Source of the DNA: Omphalotus guepiniiformis
Taxonomy: Eukaryota; Basidiomycota; Agaricomycetes; Agaricales; Omphalotaceae
Assembly (NCBI GenBank): GCA_028554645.1
Contig: JAQOOI010000076.1
Span: 620,001 to 684,000 of the forward strand
Direction of reading: 5' to 3'
DNA: 64,000 bases
In this document: in pieces, positions 47,449 to 58,511 of the stretch
Position numbering within the stretch: the stretch's first letter is position 1
How the letters are laid out: each line of letters starts with the position of its first letter
Program-made: the position numbers and the translations under genes
The notes under the pieces: model-generated
The model's input: only the letters and a program-made list of their open reading frames with translations
Database searches by the model: none
Told to the model about the DNA's origin: nothing

Positions 47449-50400
47449 CTAGGATATTTTCTTACTACCAGCTCTCCTTGACTTTGGTATGTGTGACGCT
47501 CCAGCGTCACCATCAGACTCTGAATCAGAGGTATCATCGTCATCGTATGCTTTGCCCAAAGCGCCATACATTTCCTTCGTAGTATTCACCTGAGTACTAG
47601 TAGGCTGCGAAATTGAATGGGTGCTGAACAAACTCCTCTGACTGGTAATATCCGTTAGCCTTCGATATGAATTTCCGGAGACCTTCTTGGCATCTTGAGA
47701 CATTATTGATGCCTCTACCTCATTTTCGTCTTCTGAATCATCACCAGCAGGCGAAGCAACCCGAAGTGGCTCACTAGGGCTTGGTCCATTCTCATCCTCT
47801 TGCCATTGCGAGTAAGGGAACTGTTCTTGACTCGCACTGTCAAAAAATAGAGAGCTTTTGGTATCCATGGGCTGGCCGAGCGTGTTGTCGGGCACATTTT
47901 TATTGATTTCCTCATCGAAACCAGGAATGGAATGCAGTTCATCCAGCATAACTGAAGACTCGACGTCCACAGTAGGCGAAGAACCTTTCAGAACCGCCCA
48001 TTCACCAAATGGAGCGTCGAAAATCGCGTGACTACCGTTACTCTGAGCAGTCGGAGTCGCTGGCTGGGAATGCGCGGTCTGCGTGGAAGCTTTTGTCACC
48101 TTCTTTGCTTGCACGGAGCGCTGGCTGCCAGCATGAGATGGAATGGAATCGCTTGTGAGTGGGGATTTAAGAGCCGTAACCATCTGTTTAGATCGGCTTC
48201 GTGTCATCTTGGCACCACTTTCTGGGAGATCGACTGCGAGCATCAAAGCTGGCTGAGTATTATTCCTCCTAGCAGATTTACGCGTAGGTGGTTGCGTTGT
48301 GGCTCTCAAGGGAGTCTTATCACTTGGCCGTCGTCGCAGGCCCGCGCGGCGAGGAACGAATGGTGTAATTTCGATGGGCATCGTGTCCTCAATGGGGCTC
48401 GCGGATCTCGAATCAATTGCCATGGGCTCTATAGGGTCTTGATCATCAATGGGAGTAGTTGGCTCGTCCCGCACAGGAATTGGCCCCTCCATAAGAATGC
48501 CTTCTGCGGCCATAGTCCCAGAATCTGGATTGCTTCCTTGGTTTGTTGTTACAACTTCTAGAAATTCGGAAATAACAGCATCATTAGAGTGGGAGCCATG
48601 TTCTGGCAGGTTAGGAAGGTTAGGAAGGGTTTCGGTGGAGGCCTGCAAGTGAATATCGGGCAGCGCCGACTGGGGGCTGTCGGATGCATAATCACTGGCT
48701 ATGTCATGCTCATCCGAGTCTGACGGCGCGGCCATCGCAAATGAAGAGCGCCTTCGTTTGGGTTCGATGAGCTCGTCTTCTTCAAGAATTATGTCCTGAG
48801 AGTCTTTAGGAGATTGGAGCTCCGTAGATAGCGCTTCATCAACTGTCAATCGGGTTTTTCTAGGGCCTCGAAGCAGAACATCGAGATCGATATCAGGAAA
48901 GGGTACACTGGCTGGCTTTTGCGACGAAGACCTAAAAACGTGGGGGACAATAATTGAATCTTCACCGGAGGAATCATCGCTGGAAGAGAAAGCGACAGCG
49001 AGGGCAGCACGGGGACGTTCATCTCGGCCGGGTATAGAAGGGATAGATACTGAAGTAACAGGTTTTACATTCGTGATTGAGGTAGTGGCATTGTCTTTCG
49101 ACGTCACCTTTTGAGTTGGTACAAACATAGAAATCGTACAAGAATGAACAAGAAGCCGACGAAGAGAATTAGATTTCATACCCGTCGTTCCCTCATATTT
49201 GCAGTCGTGCGAGCAGAAATTTCGTCATCTAGTGCTTCAAGAGTTGAACTTTGGCTCTCCAATGGCCGGTCTATAGATACGGGCCTGGTGCCGTGGCCTG
49301 GTAAAGATATGTCTTTGTCGCCAGCCGAGCCGGAAGGCACAATAGATTCGACATCTCGAGATATTCTTCGCATAGACAATGCCTTCAAGGTTTCAGCTGC
49401 CGCCGCTAAGTCAGCTGCAGAGGTGGGTGGTTTTTCATCTGTCAGGAATTTATGAGGATTGTGTGAATGGGTGAGGAATTATCACAAACCTGACGCTTTC
49501 TTCTTCTTCTTCCTCTTTGATTTACCTGCTATACGTCAACGGCGATCTCTTGAATCAGTTATATGGATACATACCTCCAGACTCCACTTCAAGAGATTTA
49601 TCTACAACAAGTTGGGGCTCGGTTGATTTTTCTGAGTCGACGTCATGAAACTCATCATTAAAGAGCTAATTGACAGTCCTCACCACCGTGTAAAGGTTCA
49701 GGAGACACGTTTTCATGATGCGATACTGTAGCTTTGCTTTTGCTTTTGGCTTTGTTATCCGAAACGAAACCATCTAGACTTTCGTTAGAGAATTCTTTCA
49801 TGGAGCTGGTGAATGGTTGCTGCAATTTACCGACTCTGGTTTCTGTATCGGCGAGCGCTTTCCCGTTACGGTGTTTGCCTTCTTGGGGAATTAGCTTAGG
49901 CCAAGTAGAGTACCAGAGCGTTCACAAACCTTCCACAGACTGGGGTTCGGGTCTATGTGCTGGTAGTGGCTTAGTTTAAGAGCATCCGGAAAGAAATTGA
50001 TACATACTACTATTCGTGATCATCTCCGCCAACTGTTCAGTGAACCTGCTCGAAGAAGCAAGGCTTCTTTCAGACTTCTTTTTCTTTGCACTTTTTGCGT
50101 CAGATTTCGGGTTGTTATCGGCAGGTTCGACTGGCACTCCGGATGTTGCGACAAGTGGGCCGTCCGCAGTTTTTTCAGCAACAACAGCCTCTTTCTTTTT
50201 CTTCTTCTTCTTCTTACCAGCTTCATCGGGAGCGTGCTGATCAGCTAGAGACACATGAGCCCCAGAGGACTGCGGTAATGCGGTCACAGGCTGAGAGTCA
50301 TCTTTTCCTGCTTCGTCTGCTGTTCTCAGCTTCTTAGATTTACGTTGTTTGACAACCGGAACACCGTTAGAATGAGCTGAGGGGTCTTTGTTTGATGGAG

Positions 50401-51154
50401 CAGAGTCATTTTGAACGCTACTAGTCGTTTTAGAAGTATGGATCGTGTCGGTAGCATTTGTAGTTTCAGACTGCGGGGAATCAGAAATTGCTGAAGTTAT
50501 TTGCGTGCTTGAGATTCCACCAATAGTTGAAGTGTCACTTGACTGTGATTGTATCGAGAAATTTGAAGTGGACATTCGTCGTTTCTTAGGAGGTACGACC
50601 TGTGCAGCAGCAGGCGACGCGTCCACGAAGGTAACTTTACGTTTCCGTGTGTTGGCATCGGTGGTATCCGGCATGGAAATCTCGCGACTATGAGTTGGAG
50701 GGGGTGAGAATGCATGGTTTTGAGAGCCATTAGGGGGGAACTATATGTAGGCCGTGAATTTCTGGAGAGTAGTCTGCTATAACCACGCGAACTCACAGTC
50801 AGTGCCTGGGTTGGAGGCGATAATACAGTGACTCGGACATCCACAGAGTTCGATGAGTGTGCAACGGAATAAAACGCGTCAAAGTCATCGTCTAGTCGTT
50901 TCAGTCAGTAGTTGCGAACTCTACCAAGCAAGACGTACCGTCTTCGAGATCAATGACTTGGTCTGCCCGAAGTTGTGCGAGTTGGAGGACGGCATTTTCA
51001 GGTAAGCCAAGTTTCTTTCGTACAACTTCCTTCGTCTCATGCAGGGAATCCTCTGCAATAGTTGAACGAAGTGAGTGAGCAACGACGTATTATTTCGAAT
51101 TGGGTGTCAGATGGGCACCTCTGAAAAGCCGGTCAAAAGTCCTGTTCGCGGCAT
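47449..51154 (-). CDS. Large Ser-rich, mostly disordered nuclear protein of unknown function
   Basis: I do not recognise the family. I propose the start at 51154 (MPRTGLLTGFSE), which joins to DSLHETKEVVRKKLGLPENAVLQLAQLRADQVIDLEDDDFDAFYSVAHSSNSVDVRVTVLSPP. This N-terminus has the alternation expected of a ubiquitin-like or similar small beta-grasp fold. The remainder is charged and low-complexity: KRKVTFVDASPAA, PPKKRRMS, a lysine run encoded near 50190-50210, repeated KKK and SxR motifs, and a 500-residue C-terminal exon with RRAGLRRRPSDKTP, many SP/TP sites and an acidic end DDDDTSDSESDGD. Several basic clusters suggest a nuclear protein. About ten exons; some junctions between 49180 and 49980 are unverified. 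An alternative start at 51329 would overlap the start of the gene on the other strand. Confidence 0.6.
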
Positions 51155-51327
51155 GATATGTGATCCTAGGTTCACTGGCATTGCGCAAACTCTTTCTCCC
51201 GTCTCCAGCATCCATCTGAATCACTATCGTCGACAACACCTGCTCGCTGCTCAGTTCGCGTAAACTTAAAGGAAGAGCAGTAGACGCTAAGTCAACAAGG
51301 ACAAATAGATACCATTCGCCGACAGCC

Positions 51328-51685
51328 ATGGCGGGTGCACATAGTCTGTAGTCTCTTCTGCTCTTGTGTAGGCTGCCTCTTCTGATCTCTTCCTATGCTG
51401 TAGCTTCGGGATTTCATCCCCATCTTCCAGGTTTCAAGTACAATTTCCTAGCCAAAGGGCTTGGTGCAACCATGTGGTTCTTCCTGTTCTACCGCATGCG
51501 GTGCGTGTACCTTCCTGTTTCAATTCGACTTCGTTTTGACATTGCACAACTCTATGCAGAAAGGATGGTGGAAAATTATTGGTGAGCCTTTATAAAGTGC
51601 AGCGAAATTAACAATTTTTAATCAGACTGTGTAGGGCCATCATCCGTTTGAGGCTCACGGCGAAGGGCATGGAGAGCATCATTGA
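51328..51685 (+). CDS. Small single-span membrane protein resembling complex I subunit NDUFB2 (AGGG)
   Basis: Four exons are proposed. The first, ATG 51328, encodes MAGAH, followed by a GTCTGT donor (weak). The second begins TSGFHPHLPGFKYNFLAKGLGATMWFFLFYRMR, and after an intron RKDGGKLL joins GHHPFEAHGEGHGEHH with a stop at 51683-51685. The order short N-terminus, GATMWFFLFYR membrane span, KDG, G(H/W)HPxE and His-rich end is what I remember of the fungal NDUFB2/AGGG accessory subunit of mitochondrial complex I. About 66 residues. The first exon is the weakest part. Its ATG overlaps, within a palindromic CCATGG, an ATG of the minus-strand gene. Function is inferred from a short resemblance. 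Confidence 0.5.
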
Positions 51686-52113
51686 TAATCATTGCTCACT
51701 TGTGTGCCCACTCGCATTCTGCCACCTCGTATATCTGCATGACAGACCGTCGCGCCAGACGGTTTTTTCGCTAGGTCCGAGGGAGTGTATGCGCAGATAT
51801 AACTACAAATCATACTCTTATACAGACGCTGTGTATCTATGCGACCTAACCTGGGCCGTTCGATAGAGAAGAAATTGTTTCGTGAACTTGTCGTGAACTA
51901 TGTAAATGCCTGGAACGTGCTCCTCAATAACTAGTAGTACTATACGGCTGTTGTATAATGGTGTTATACATAATACATATGTAAGCAATTCAGTCTTTCA
52001 AGGTCATTGATGCTTGCATTTAGCGTGCTTCAAAGACTAAAGTTCATCTTCATTTATGTGCACCTGAATGCCTTCTACTGGTCAGGCCTTCATCTATCCT
52101 CAGTGAGCTACCT
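51686..52113. other. Intergenic region upstream of TED1/CDC1 copy B
   Basis: About 430 bp, AT-rich near 51940-51990. It contains a short upstream frame starting at the ATG at about 52068 (MPSTGQAFIYPQ, stop just before 52110), which would lie in the leader of the gene starting at 52114. Nothing else is supported. Confidence 0.4.
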
Positions 52114-54006
52114 ATGTCGGTCTTAAACCCCTCTAAGAGAGGTCTCATCTTAAATGGGTTACGGGTATTCTGGATCTTGACAATGTTGTGGTATGAATAC
52201 GGTATTTTTCCATACAGCGCTCGAAGTTGTCCCTGGCCCGACGATGCTTTGATCGACGTGAGTGTTAGACGTTCAATCTTCCCTTACCATATTCAAGATT
52301 TTTCCATTCTTCTTAGCATGACAGTCATGTTTCATCCAACCAAGGACCCATCCATGTCTTAATCATTGCTGACCCTCAAATTCTCGACCATCGTTCTTAT
52401 CCTGAACGTCCAGGCTTCTTGACATACATCTCGCAAGTCGTAGTGGACCTAAATTTGCGAAAAAGCTGGCGTGCTGCTGTGCGGTCGCGTCCTGATGCAG
52501 TTTTCATCCTGGGAGACATGATGGACAACGGGAGGTTCGAAATGTCAGATGATGAGTGAGTAACTCAGTGATGCAAGCTTGTAGAGGGAGCGAAAGGCTT
52601 ATCAATTCTTTTCGAAGGTACGAGTTGTATTACCGAAGATTTACAGGTGTCTTTCAGCTCGACGAACGCGTCCCGAAGTACTTTATTCCAGGAAACCACG
52701 ACACAGGGTGTGTAGCGTGTAACACCATTTCATTTTACGCGCGAACTTATGTCGAGATTGCGTAGACTAGGTAGTTCAGCTCAGTTTTCACCCAAGGCGC
52801 GCACTCGATACATGTCGCATTTCGGACCACTCAATAGCTATGTATCAATTGCAAACAATACTATCGCGTTACTGGATGCCCCGAGCTTAGTTGAAGAAGA
52901 CTACCTACGTCACGGGCGTGGCAAATCTTACCATGAATGGAAACCCATTCATAATGGAACTATAGAATTTATCAAGACTCTCGCTGCTCGAGGTGGGTGT
53001 TTCAGTTTGTGGTGATCAACTGGTTGTACAGTATTATTTTTACAGACGATTCGCAACCACTCATTCTGCTCAGTCACATACCGCTGTCCAGACCGGAAGG
53101 GTCGAGCTGCGGTCCCCTTCGGGAGCGGGGGACAATTCATCGTGGTGTAGGACTGGGATACCAAAATACCCTAGGGAAAGATTCCAGTAGATTTTTGCTG
53201 AAGAGTCTTAGGCCCTCCTTGATATTCAGGTACGAGGCTCCCTGCTTTCAGAAACTGATCCTTATTTCCCACAAAATAGTGGAGACGATCATGATTATTG
53301 TGAATATACCCATACTCTTGAAGAAGGCAGCAGGATCACTCGAATTCGCGAAGTCACTGTCAAATCCCTATCTATGGCAATGGGTATACGTCAACCAGGA
53401 TATCATTTACTTTCTCTTGTGCCTCCTACTGGCTTGAGGATAACGCATGCCGATTCGCCGTGCATGATGCCTGATCAGTTGGGCATATATCTATCGATAT
53501 ACCTTCCCTTAGGATTAGTTTCCTTCTTCGTCATTTTCACCTCTTGTATCATTCGCCGTCAGAGTCACCGTAACTGGCGCTGGCTTTCTCTGTCTTCAAA
53601 ATCTTCACTGTCTCATCTTAAATCCAGGTCAGTAGGAGCTGACGAACCTATGTTCCAATCAAATAGGAAGAGACTGGCTCGCTCGAGGATCAACGTTCCT
53701 ACAGGTGATAGCTTTCAGTCTGGATACACTCTTGATGGCGACGAAGAAGAGAAACTTCCGAATCCTGTGTCAGCGAGGCACGCCAAAAGTACAACGCCTG
53801 GATTATCTTGGACCTTTGTCATGCAAGGCCGCCGCCGACGAATAGTCTGTGGACTGGGCACGCTGAGTGTCTTGGGTAGGAAAATGTTAGCTTTCGGTTG
53901 TAGTCGAGGTGACTTTGTGCGCGAGTTTTGGCGCGACGTCGGAGATGTAGCGATGTTTCCGTTAGGAATCTTTTTCCTAATATCTATTTGGACGATGTGG
54001 GATTAA
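52114..54006 (+). CDS. TED1/CDC1-family calcineurin-like phosphoesterase, copy B, with intact catalytic motifs
   Basis: Predicted ER-membrane GPI-anchor ethanolamine phosphate phosphodiesterase. The start at 52114 (MSVLNPSKRG) is followed by a membrane span (LRVFWILTMLWYEYGIFPY) and, after an intron, VLIIADPQILDHRSYPERPG. Next come FILGDMMDNGRFE, YFIPGNHDTG (52691-52702), FGPLNSYVSIANNTIALLDAPSLVEEDYLRHGRGKSYHEW, LILLSHIPLSRPEG, GVGLGYQNTLGKDSSRF and the canonical metal motif SGDDHDYCEYTH (53278-53310). A second membrane span (YLPLGLVSFFVIFTSC) and a Ser/Arg-rich tail follow, ending at 54004-54006. About eight introns. It is clearly paralogous to 41507-43610 across the whole length and in exon layout, but in the opposite orientation. 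Confidence 0.88.
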
Positions 54007-54727
54007 TACTACTCGGGTGTATGAACGTTCTGTGTACATTCTGTAAAACAAGTTGACTCTCAACAGAGAAGACAGATACACAGGGGAAAGTCACTGACCT
54101 TATAGGGACTATGTGAATTGAAAGGATAAGTTCAAATCCAAAATTCACAAAGCATAAATTATAGCAGTAACTGCCATGGCAGTGTGGGTGTTGCAAGTGG
54201 CTATGCTCCGGCGTTCCCACCAACTTTCTAAGATAGTGCCCTGATAAGTAGTGCCTAGGAAAAACTCAATACTCTTAAAACCTCTTAATACGGGCGGCGA
54301 CACTGCAAGTCAGAGAAAGGAAGAGAAGGATTCTATTATTGCTTTTTGAACGTTCCGTTCAGTCGCGGGGTCCACTGCAGAGTTGATGGATATGTTGCGC
54401 GTAACAGCAGGTTGCAATTTGCCATCACGAAGGCCGACCGTTGAAGACAGCCCCTCAGATTTCACTGATGGACATCGGGTTTCAGGTGTTGACGTATGGA
54501 TACAATTCACCGAGCTCTTCGCCAGCACCGCGCAAATGCACAGCACCGAATTCCATCAACCGAAATCTCCATGGAGTCTAAGGACAGGTATATAAAGGTG
54601 GTACCCACCATCGTGTTCCTCAGCTGTGCTCATCATCTCGCAGGTTACTGGCTAACTTGCTGCGTCTGGTTTACGCATCCGACATAACTTCCTGTTATTA
54701 CGCGCACATTTTCACCAGAATATTAAG
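54007..54727. promoter_or_regulatory. Upstream region of the large Ser-rich gene, with TATA box
   Basis: 720 bp with no supported gene. TATATAAA at 54589-54596 lies 132 bp upstream of the ATG at 54728 and is the best TATA box here after the one at 4721, so it probably marks the promoter of the secreted Ser-rich protein. Confidence 0.45.
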
Positions 54728-57700
54728 ATGTTGTGGAACGAAATCACCGGCAACCCAGCTCATGCTTTACTTTATCTCGTCGTTCTGCGCATTGTTGTGT
54801 CGTCGAGTGCAGCGCCGATAAGGTGGGCCTCGCAGTTGTCTGTTTCTTCTTTTCTCTAATTAAACCGAGAATAGTGAGCCCTATAACAGATGGTCTACCA
54901 GCAGTGCAGGTTCTCCCTCCAAAAGGTTAATTGAGACGCTGTTTATCTACTCCTCCTCTTGCTGAGGTGTTCTTGTTTTAGGGCGTCGAGACGCGACGAT
55001 GTCCTTGAAGCCACTTTGGGGGCGCTGGATCCGCAGATGCGAAACAGTAGTTCCAGTTCCACCTCGATCACAGATTTGAGTGGTCTCCTTTCAGGCAATT
55101 CCTCCGACGTAGCTGATGGTGGAATACAAGATGGCAACCTGAGTTCTGTCATTTCACAAATAACAGGTTCCAGTGCCAGTTCTATGAGTACCAATACAAT
55201 TGCCTTACCCGTCGCCTCTGAGGTATCTCAAACTAGTAATGCCGGTAACCCAGGTACGCAAAGCTTCGGCTCTAATTACAACAACTTACGCTGACATCGC
55301 GGTAGGCCCTAACATCATAATAAATGTAAATGGCCCCCTCATCATTGAAGCAGAAGGAGATGAAACTAGTTGTGATGATGAAGAAGACCAAGACGACTGT
55401 GATTGTGATTGCGATTGCGACGATGAAAGCGCCTTCTCCGGCTTTGAATCTAGTTCGAGCTCTGGCTCGGGTGCTTGGCGCTCGTCAGTTGCTAGTCAAA
55501 TCCCAGATTATTCCGGCAGCGGATCTGCTGCTGCGAGTGCAACAGCTTGGAGTGATTCCAGTGCCTCTGTCACGGCCAGCTCAGCGTCTGGCTCTTCTTT
55601 TGACGGTTCCACCAGCTCAGCCTCTGGCAATTATTCAAATTATGATGAGGGCGCCGCTACCCCTACCGTTGCAGGAGATTCATCTTCCACTTCCACTGTT
55701 AGCGGTTCCTATGACAGTGGTTCAGGTGCCGTGCCTGCTGACGATTCTGGTACTTCAGCCATTAGTAGCTCCTCGTCCACTGTTGGCGGCTCTTCATCCA
55801 GCGACGACTCTGGCTACGATAGTTACTCAGGCGCTGTACCTACTGACGATTCGGATGCATCTGCCACTAGTAGCTCGTCTTCCACTGTTGGCAGCTCTTC
55901 ATCAGGTGGCGAATCTGGAGATGATAGTACTGACGATTCCGGTGGCGCTGCCGTTAGTAGCTCCTCTTCATCCAGCGATAGCTCAGGGTATGATGGTTCA
56001 GGTGCTGTCCCTCCTGCTGCCACTGGCTATTCAGGTGCCTCTGCCTCTGCCACTAGTAGCGCTTCTTCCACAGCTGGTGGCTCGTCCTCTAGCTGGCCAA
56101 GTGACTCTGACAGTTCGTCAGGGTTTGATAACTCCTCTACTCCTGCCACTGACTCTGGCGATTCACTATCTTCCACCGCCTCCGGAAGCCGTTCCTCTAG
56201 CGGCACATCCAGCGGAATGAACTGTAACTCAGGTGTTTCATCGGGCAGTTCATTTGGTACATCCTGGGACTCAGGTATGGATTCTAGCTCTGCGGGTGGC
56301 GCAGCAGGAGCGAGCAACTTTTCGGGCGATTCTTCCAGTGAATCAAGCTCAGACTCCTCTCTGAACAGTTCATCTGGCTCGTCTTCGAACTCCGGTTCGG
56401 ATTCTTCTGGCTCCGATTTAAACGACGCACCAGGGGGGTCAGGTTCAGCGTGGTCCACGGCCTGGTCAACAACTTGGGGCGGAAGTGCCACCGCAACCCC
56501 GGTCGCTGGTGATCAATCTGGGATGGAAGGAGGATCAAAAGCAGGTTCCGCTTGGTCTACAGCATGGTCGACATCCTGGGGTGGGACCGCAGCTCCTCCG
56601 GGCCCAACCGGTCAGTCTAACTCGGTTTCGGGTGCCAACTCTGCTTCAGCGAGTGGACAGAGTTCAAGCTGGGGGTCCGGTTCTAGCTCAGGGGGCGGCT
56701 CTGCTTCCGGCGAAAGCTGGGATACTTCGAAAGGCGGATCTGACTCCTCCGCGGTGGCCAATTCAAGCACCAGCTCAACCTCAGGCTCGGCACCTAGTCT
56801 AGGCTCCGGCTCCGGCTCATCGTCAGGTTCAAGTGCGGGTTTCGACTCAGGCTCCGGCTCATCATCAGGCTCTAACTCCTCGTCAGGCTTCGGCGCATCA
56901 TCAGGCTTCGGCGCATCTTCAGGATCCAGCGCATCTTCAGGATCCAGTGCATCTTCAGGATCCAGCGCATCTTCAGGATCCAGCGCATCTTCAGGATCCA
57001 GTGCATCTTCGGGATCCAGTGCATCCTCAGGATCCAGCTCATCCACATTTTCTGGCTCTTCGACTGGCAACTGTCTCACAACATGGACTGCGTGCAATGC
57101 TGCATATAACGGTAACCCTAGCACATACACTTGCCAGACCGATTATCAGGCTTGCATCATGTCTGGCGGTTCCAGCGGTTCTGCATCATCAGGCTTGTCT
57201 TCCTCCTCCAACTCGGTTTCTGCTGCAAAAAGCGGCTCAGGTTCAGGATCCGGAGACTGCGAGGCTCAATGGACAGCTTGCAACGCTGCATACAACGGCA
57301 ATCCTAGAACGTACACGTGCCAGGCAGATTATCAGAAGTGCAGAATAGGTCTTTCCACCGGCTCAGGGTCAAGCGCCAGTTCTGGTATCAGTTCTCAGGC
57401 TAGTGCGGGATCCGCTTCTAGTAGTGGCGACTGCAATGCCGCTTGGACCGCGTGTAATGCCGCGTACAACGGTGATCCCTCCACGTACACTTGCCAGACT
57501 GACTATCAGAAATGCAGAAGTGGCGGCTCGTCTTCCTCGTCTTCCTCGTCTTCAGGAAAAGCATCAAGAGCGAGCTCAGAATCCAATGACTCAGGCTCTA
57601 GCTCTGTTTCAGGAGACTGTGATGCCGCGTGGACTGCGTGCAATGCTGCCTACAAAGGTGATCCTAGCAGTTATACTTGCCAGACCGACTACGAGAAATG

Positions 57701-58511
57701 CAGAAATGGCAGCGGTGCTACTGGCTCGTCCAGCTCTAACTCAGGAGCCGGTTCCACTGCCAGCTCTGGTTCCGGCTCTGGACAGAATTCATCGTCTGGA
57801 TCTACCTCTGAATCAGATTCCGATGCATCTTCGAGCACGGTCACAAGTTCTGGCGCTGATTCGGGCTCGAGCCAGGTCCCACCTTCTGGCACTGATTCAA
57901 GCTCAGGCTCGGCCACCGATTCTGGCAGTGATTCGAGCTCCAGCGAAGTTACAGACTCCGGCGCAGATTCGAGCTCGAGCGTGGTCCCACCAACTAGCGC
58001 CGGTTCAGGCACGGGTGAAGTCACAGGTAGTGGATTAGCCTCTGCCACCGATACAAGCTCGAGCTCGGGTGGAGTCACGAATACTGGATCAACTTCTGGC
58101 ACTGATTCAATGTCAAGCACGGTCCCAATTTCTGGCGCTGATTCTAGCTCAGGTGGAGCTACAGATACTGAATCAACCTCTGCCTCTGATTCAAGTTCGA
58201 GCGCTGATTCAGGCTCGAGTGGGGGTACAGACGCTGGCGCTGATTCGAGCTCGGGTGGCGTCACGGATCCTGCATCAGGCTCCTCGTGGGGCTCTTCTTC
58301 TGGCTGGGGATCAAACTCGGGCTCTAGTACTGACTCTGGTTCGTCGTGGAACTCAACATCGGGTCAGAATTCCGACTGGGGCTCAGCGTCGAATTCTCAG
58401 TCGGGCTCTACCTCTATAACGAGCACGAGTTCGGGTTCGAGTTCGTCGTCAAGTTCGAGCTCAGGATCTAGTTGGAGTTCAAGGAGTTGGAGTTCAAGAC
58501 GTCGGCGTTAG
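54728..58511 (+). CDS. 1,207-aa secreted Ser-rich protein with Asp-Cys cluster and four Cx6Cx12Cx6C modules
   Basis: Four exons (54728-54822, 54875-54925, 54982-55253, 55306-58511) sum to exactly 1,208 codons. The N-terminus has a signal-like hydrophobic stretch (ALLYLVVLRIVVSSSAAP). Residues 140-175 include NIIINVNGPLIIEAEGDETSCDDEED and an alternating run CDCDCDCDDES. About 550 residues of Ser/Gly/Thr/Ala repeats follow, with two copies of SAWSTAWSTxWGG. From about 57070 to 57710 come four modules of the form GDCDAAWTACNAAYNGDPSTY/TCQTDYQKC, each with the exact spacing C-x6-C-x12-C-x6-C and invariant Trp and Tyr. Then more Ser repeats and a final SSWSSRSWSSRRRR. It looks like an extracellular, heavily O-glycosylated stalk bearing small disulfide domains. 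I know no named family for the module. No GPI tail is seen. Confidence 0.8.
56886..57046 (+). repeat. 18-bp coding minisatellite in the Ser-rich gene
   Basis: About nine tandem units, the main form being GGATCCAGCGCATCTTCA with variants (GGCTTCGGCGCATCATCA at the 5' end). The 18-bp unit preserves frame and encodes a six-residue repeat, GSSASS or GFGASS. Near-identical neighbouring units point to recent copy-number change. Confidence 0.85.

Noticed and set aside
55330..56220. 296-residue plus-strand frame overlapping the Ser-rich gene
   Set aside because: Frame shifted relative to the spliced gene; Leu/Pro-rich translation of Ser codons, no domain, and the alternative frame closes exactly with the four-exon model.
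56612..57130. 172-residue minus-strand frame with DPEDAL repeats, and other long antisense frames at 55823-58264
   Set aside because: They are mirror images of the Ser/Gly repeat codons of the plus-strand protein; no splice sites, no start context, and composition explained by the repeat.
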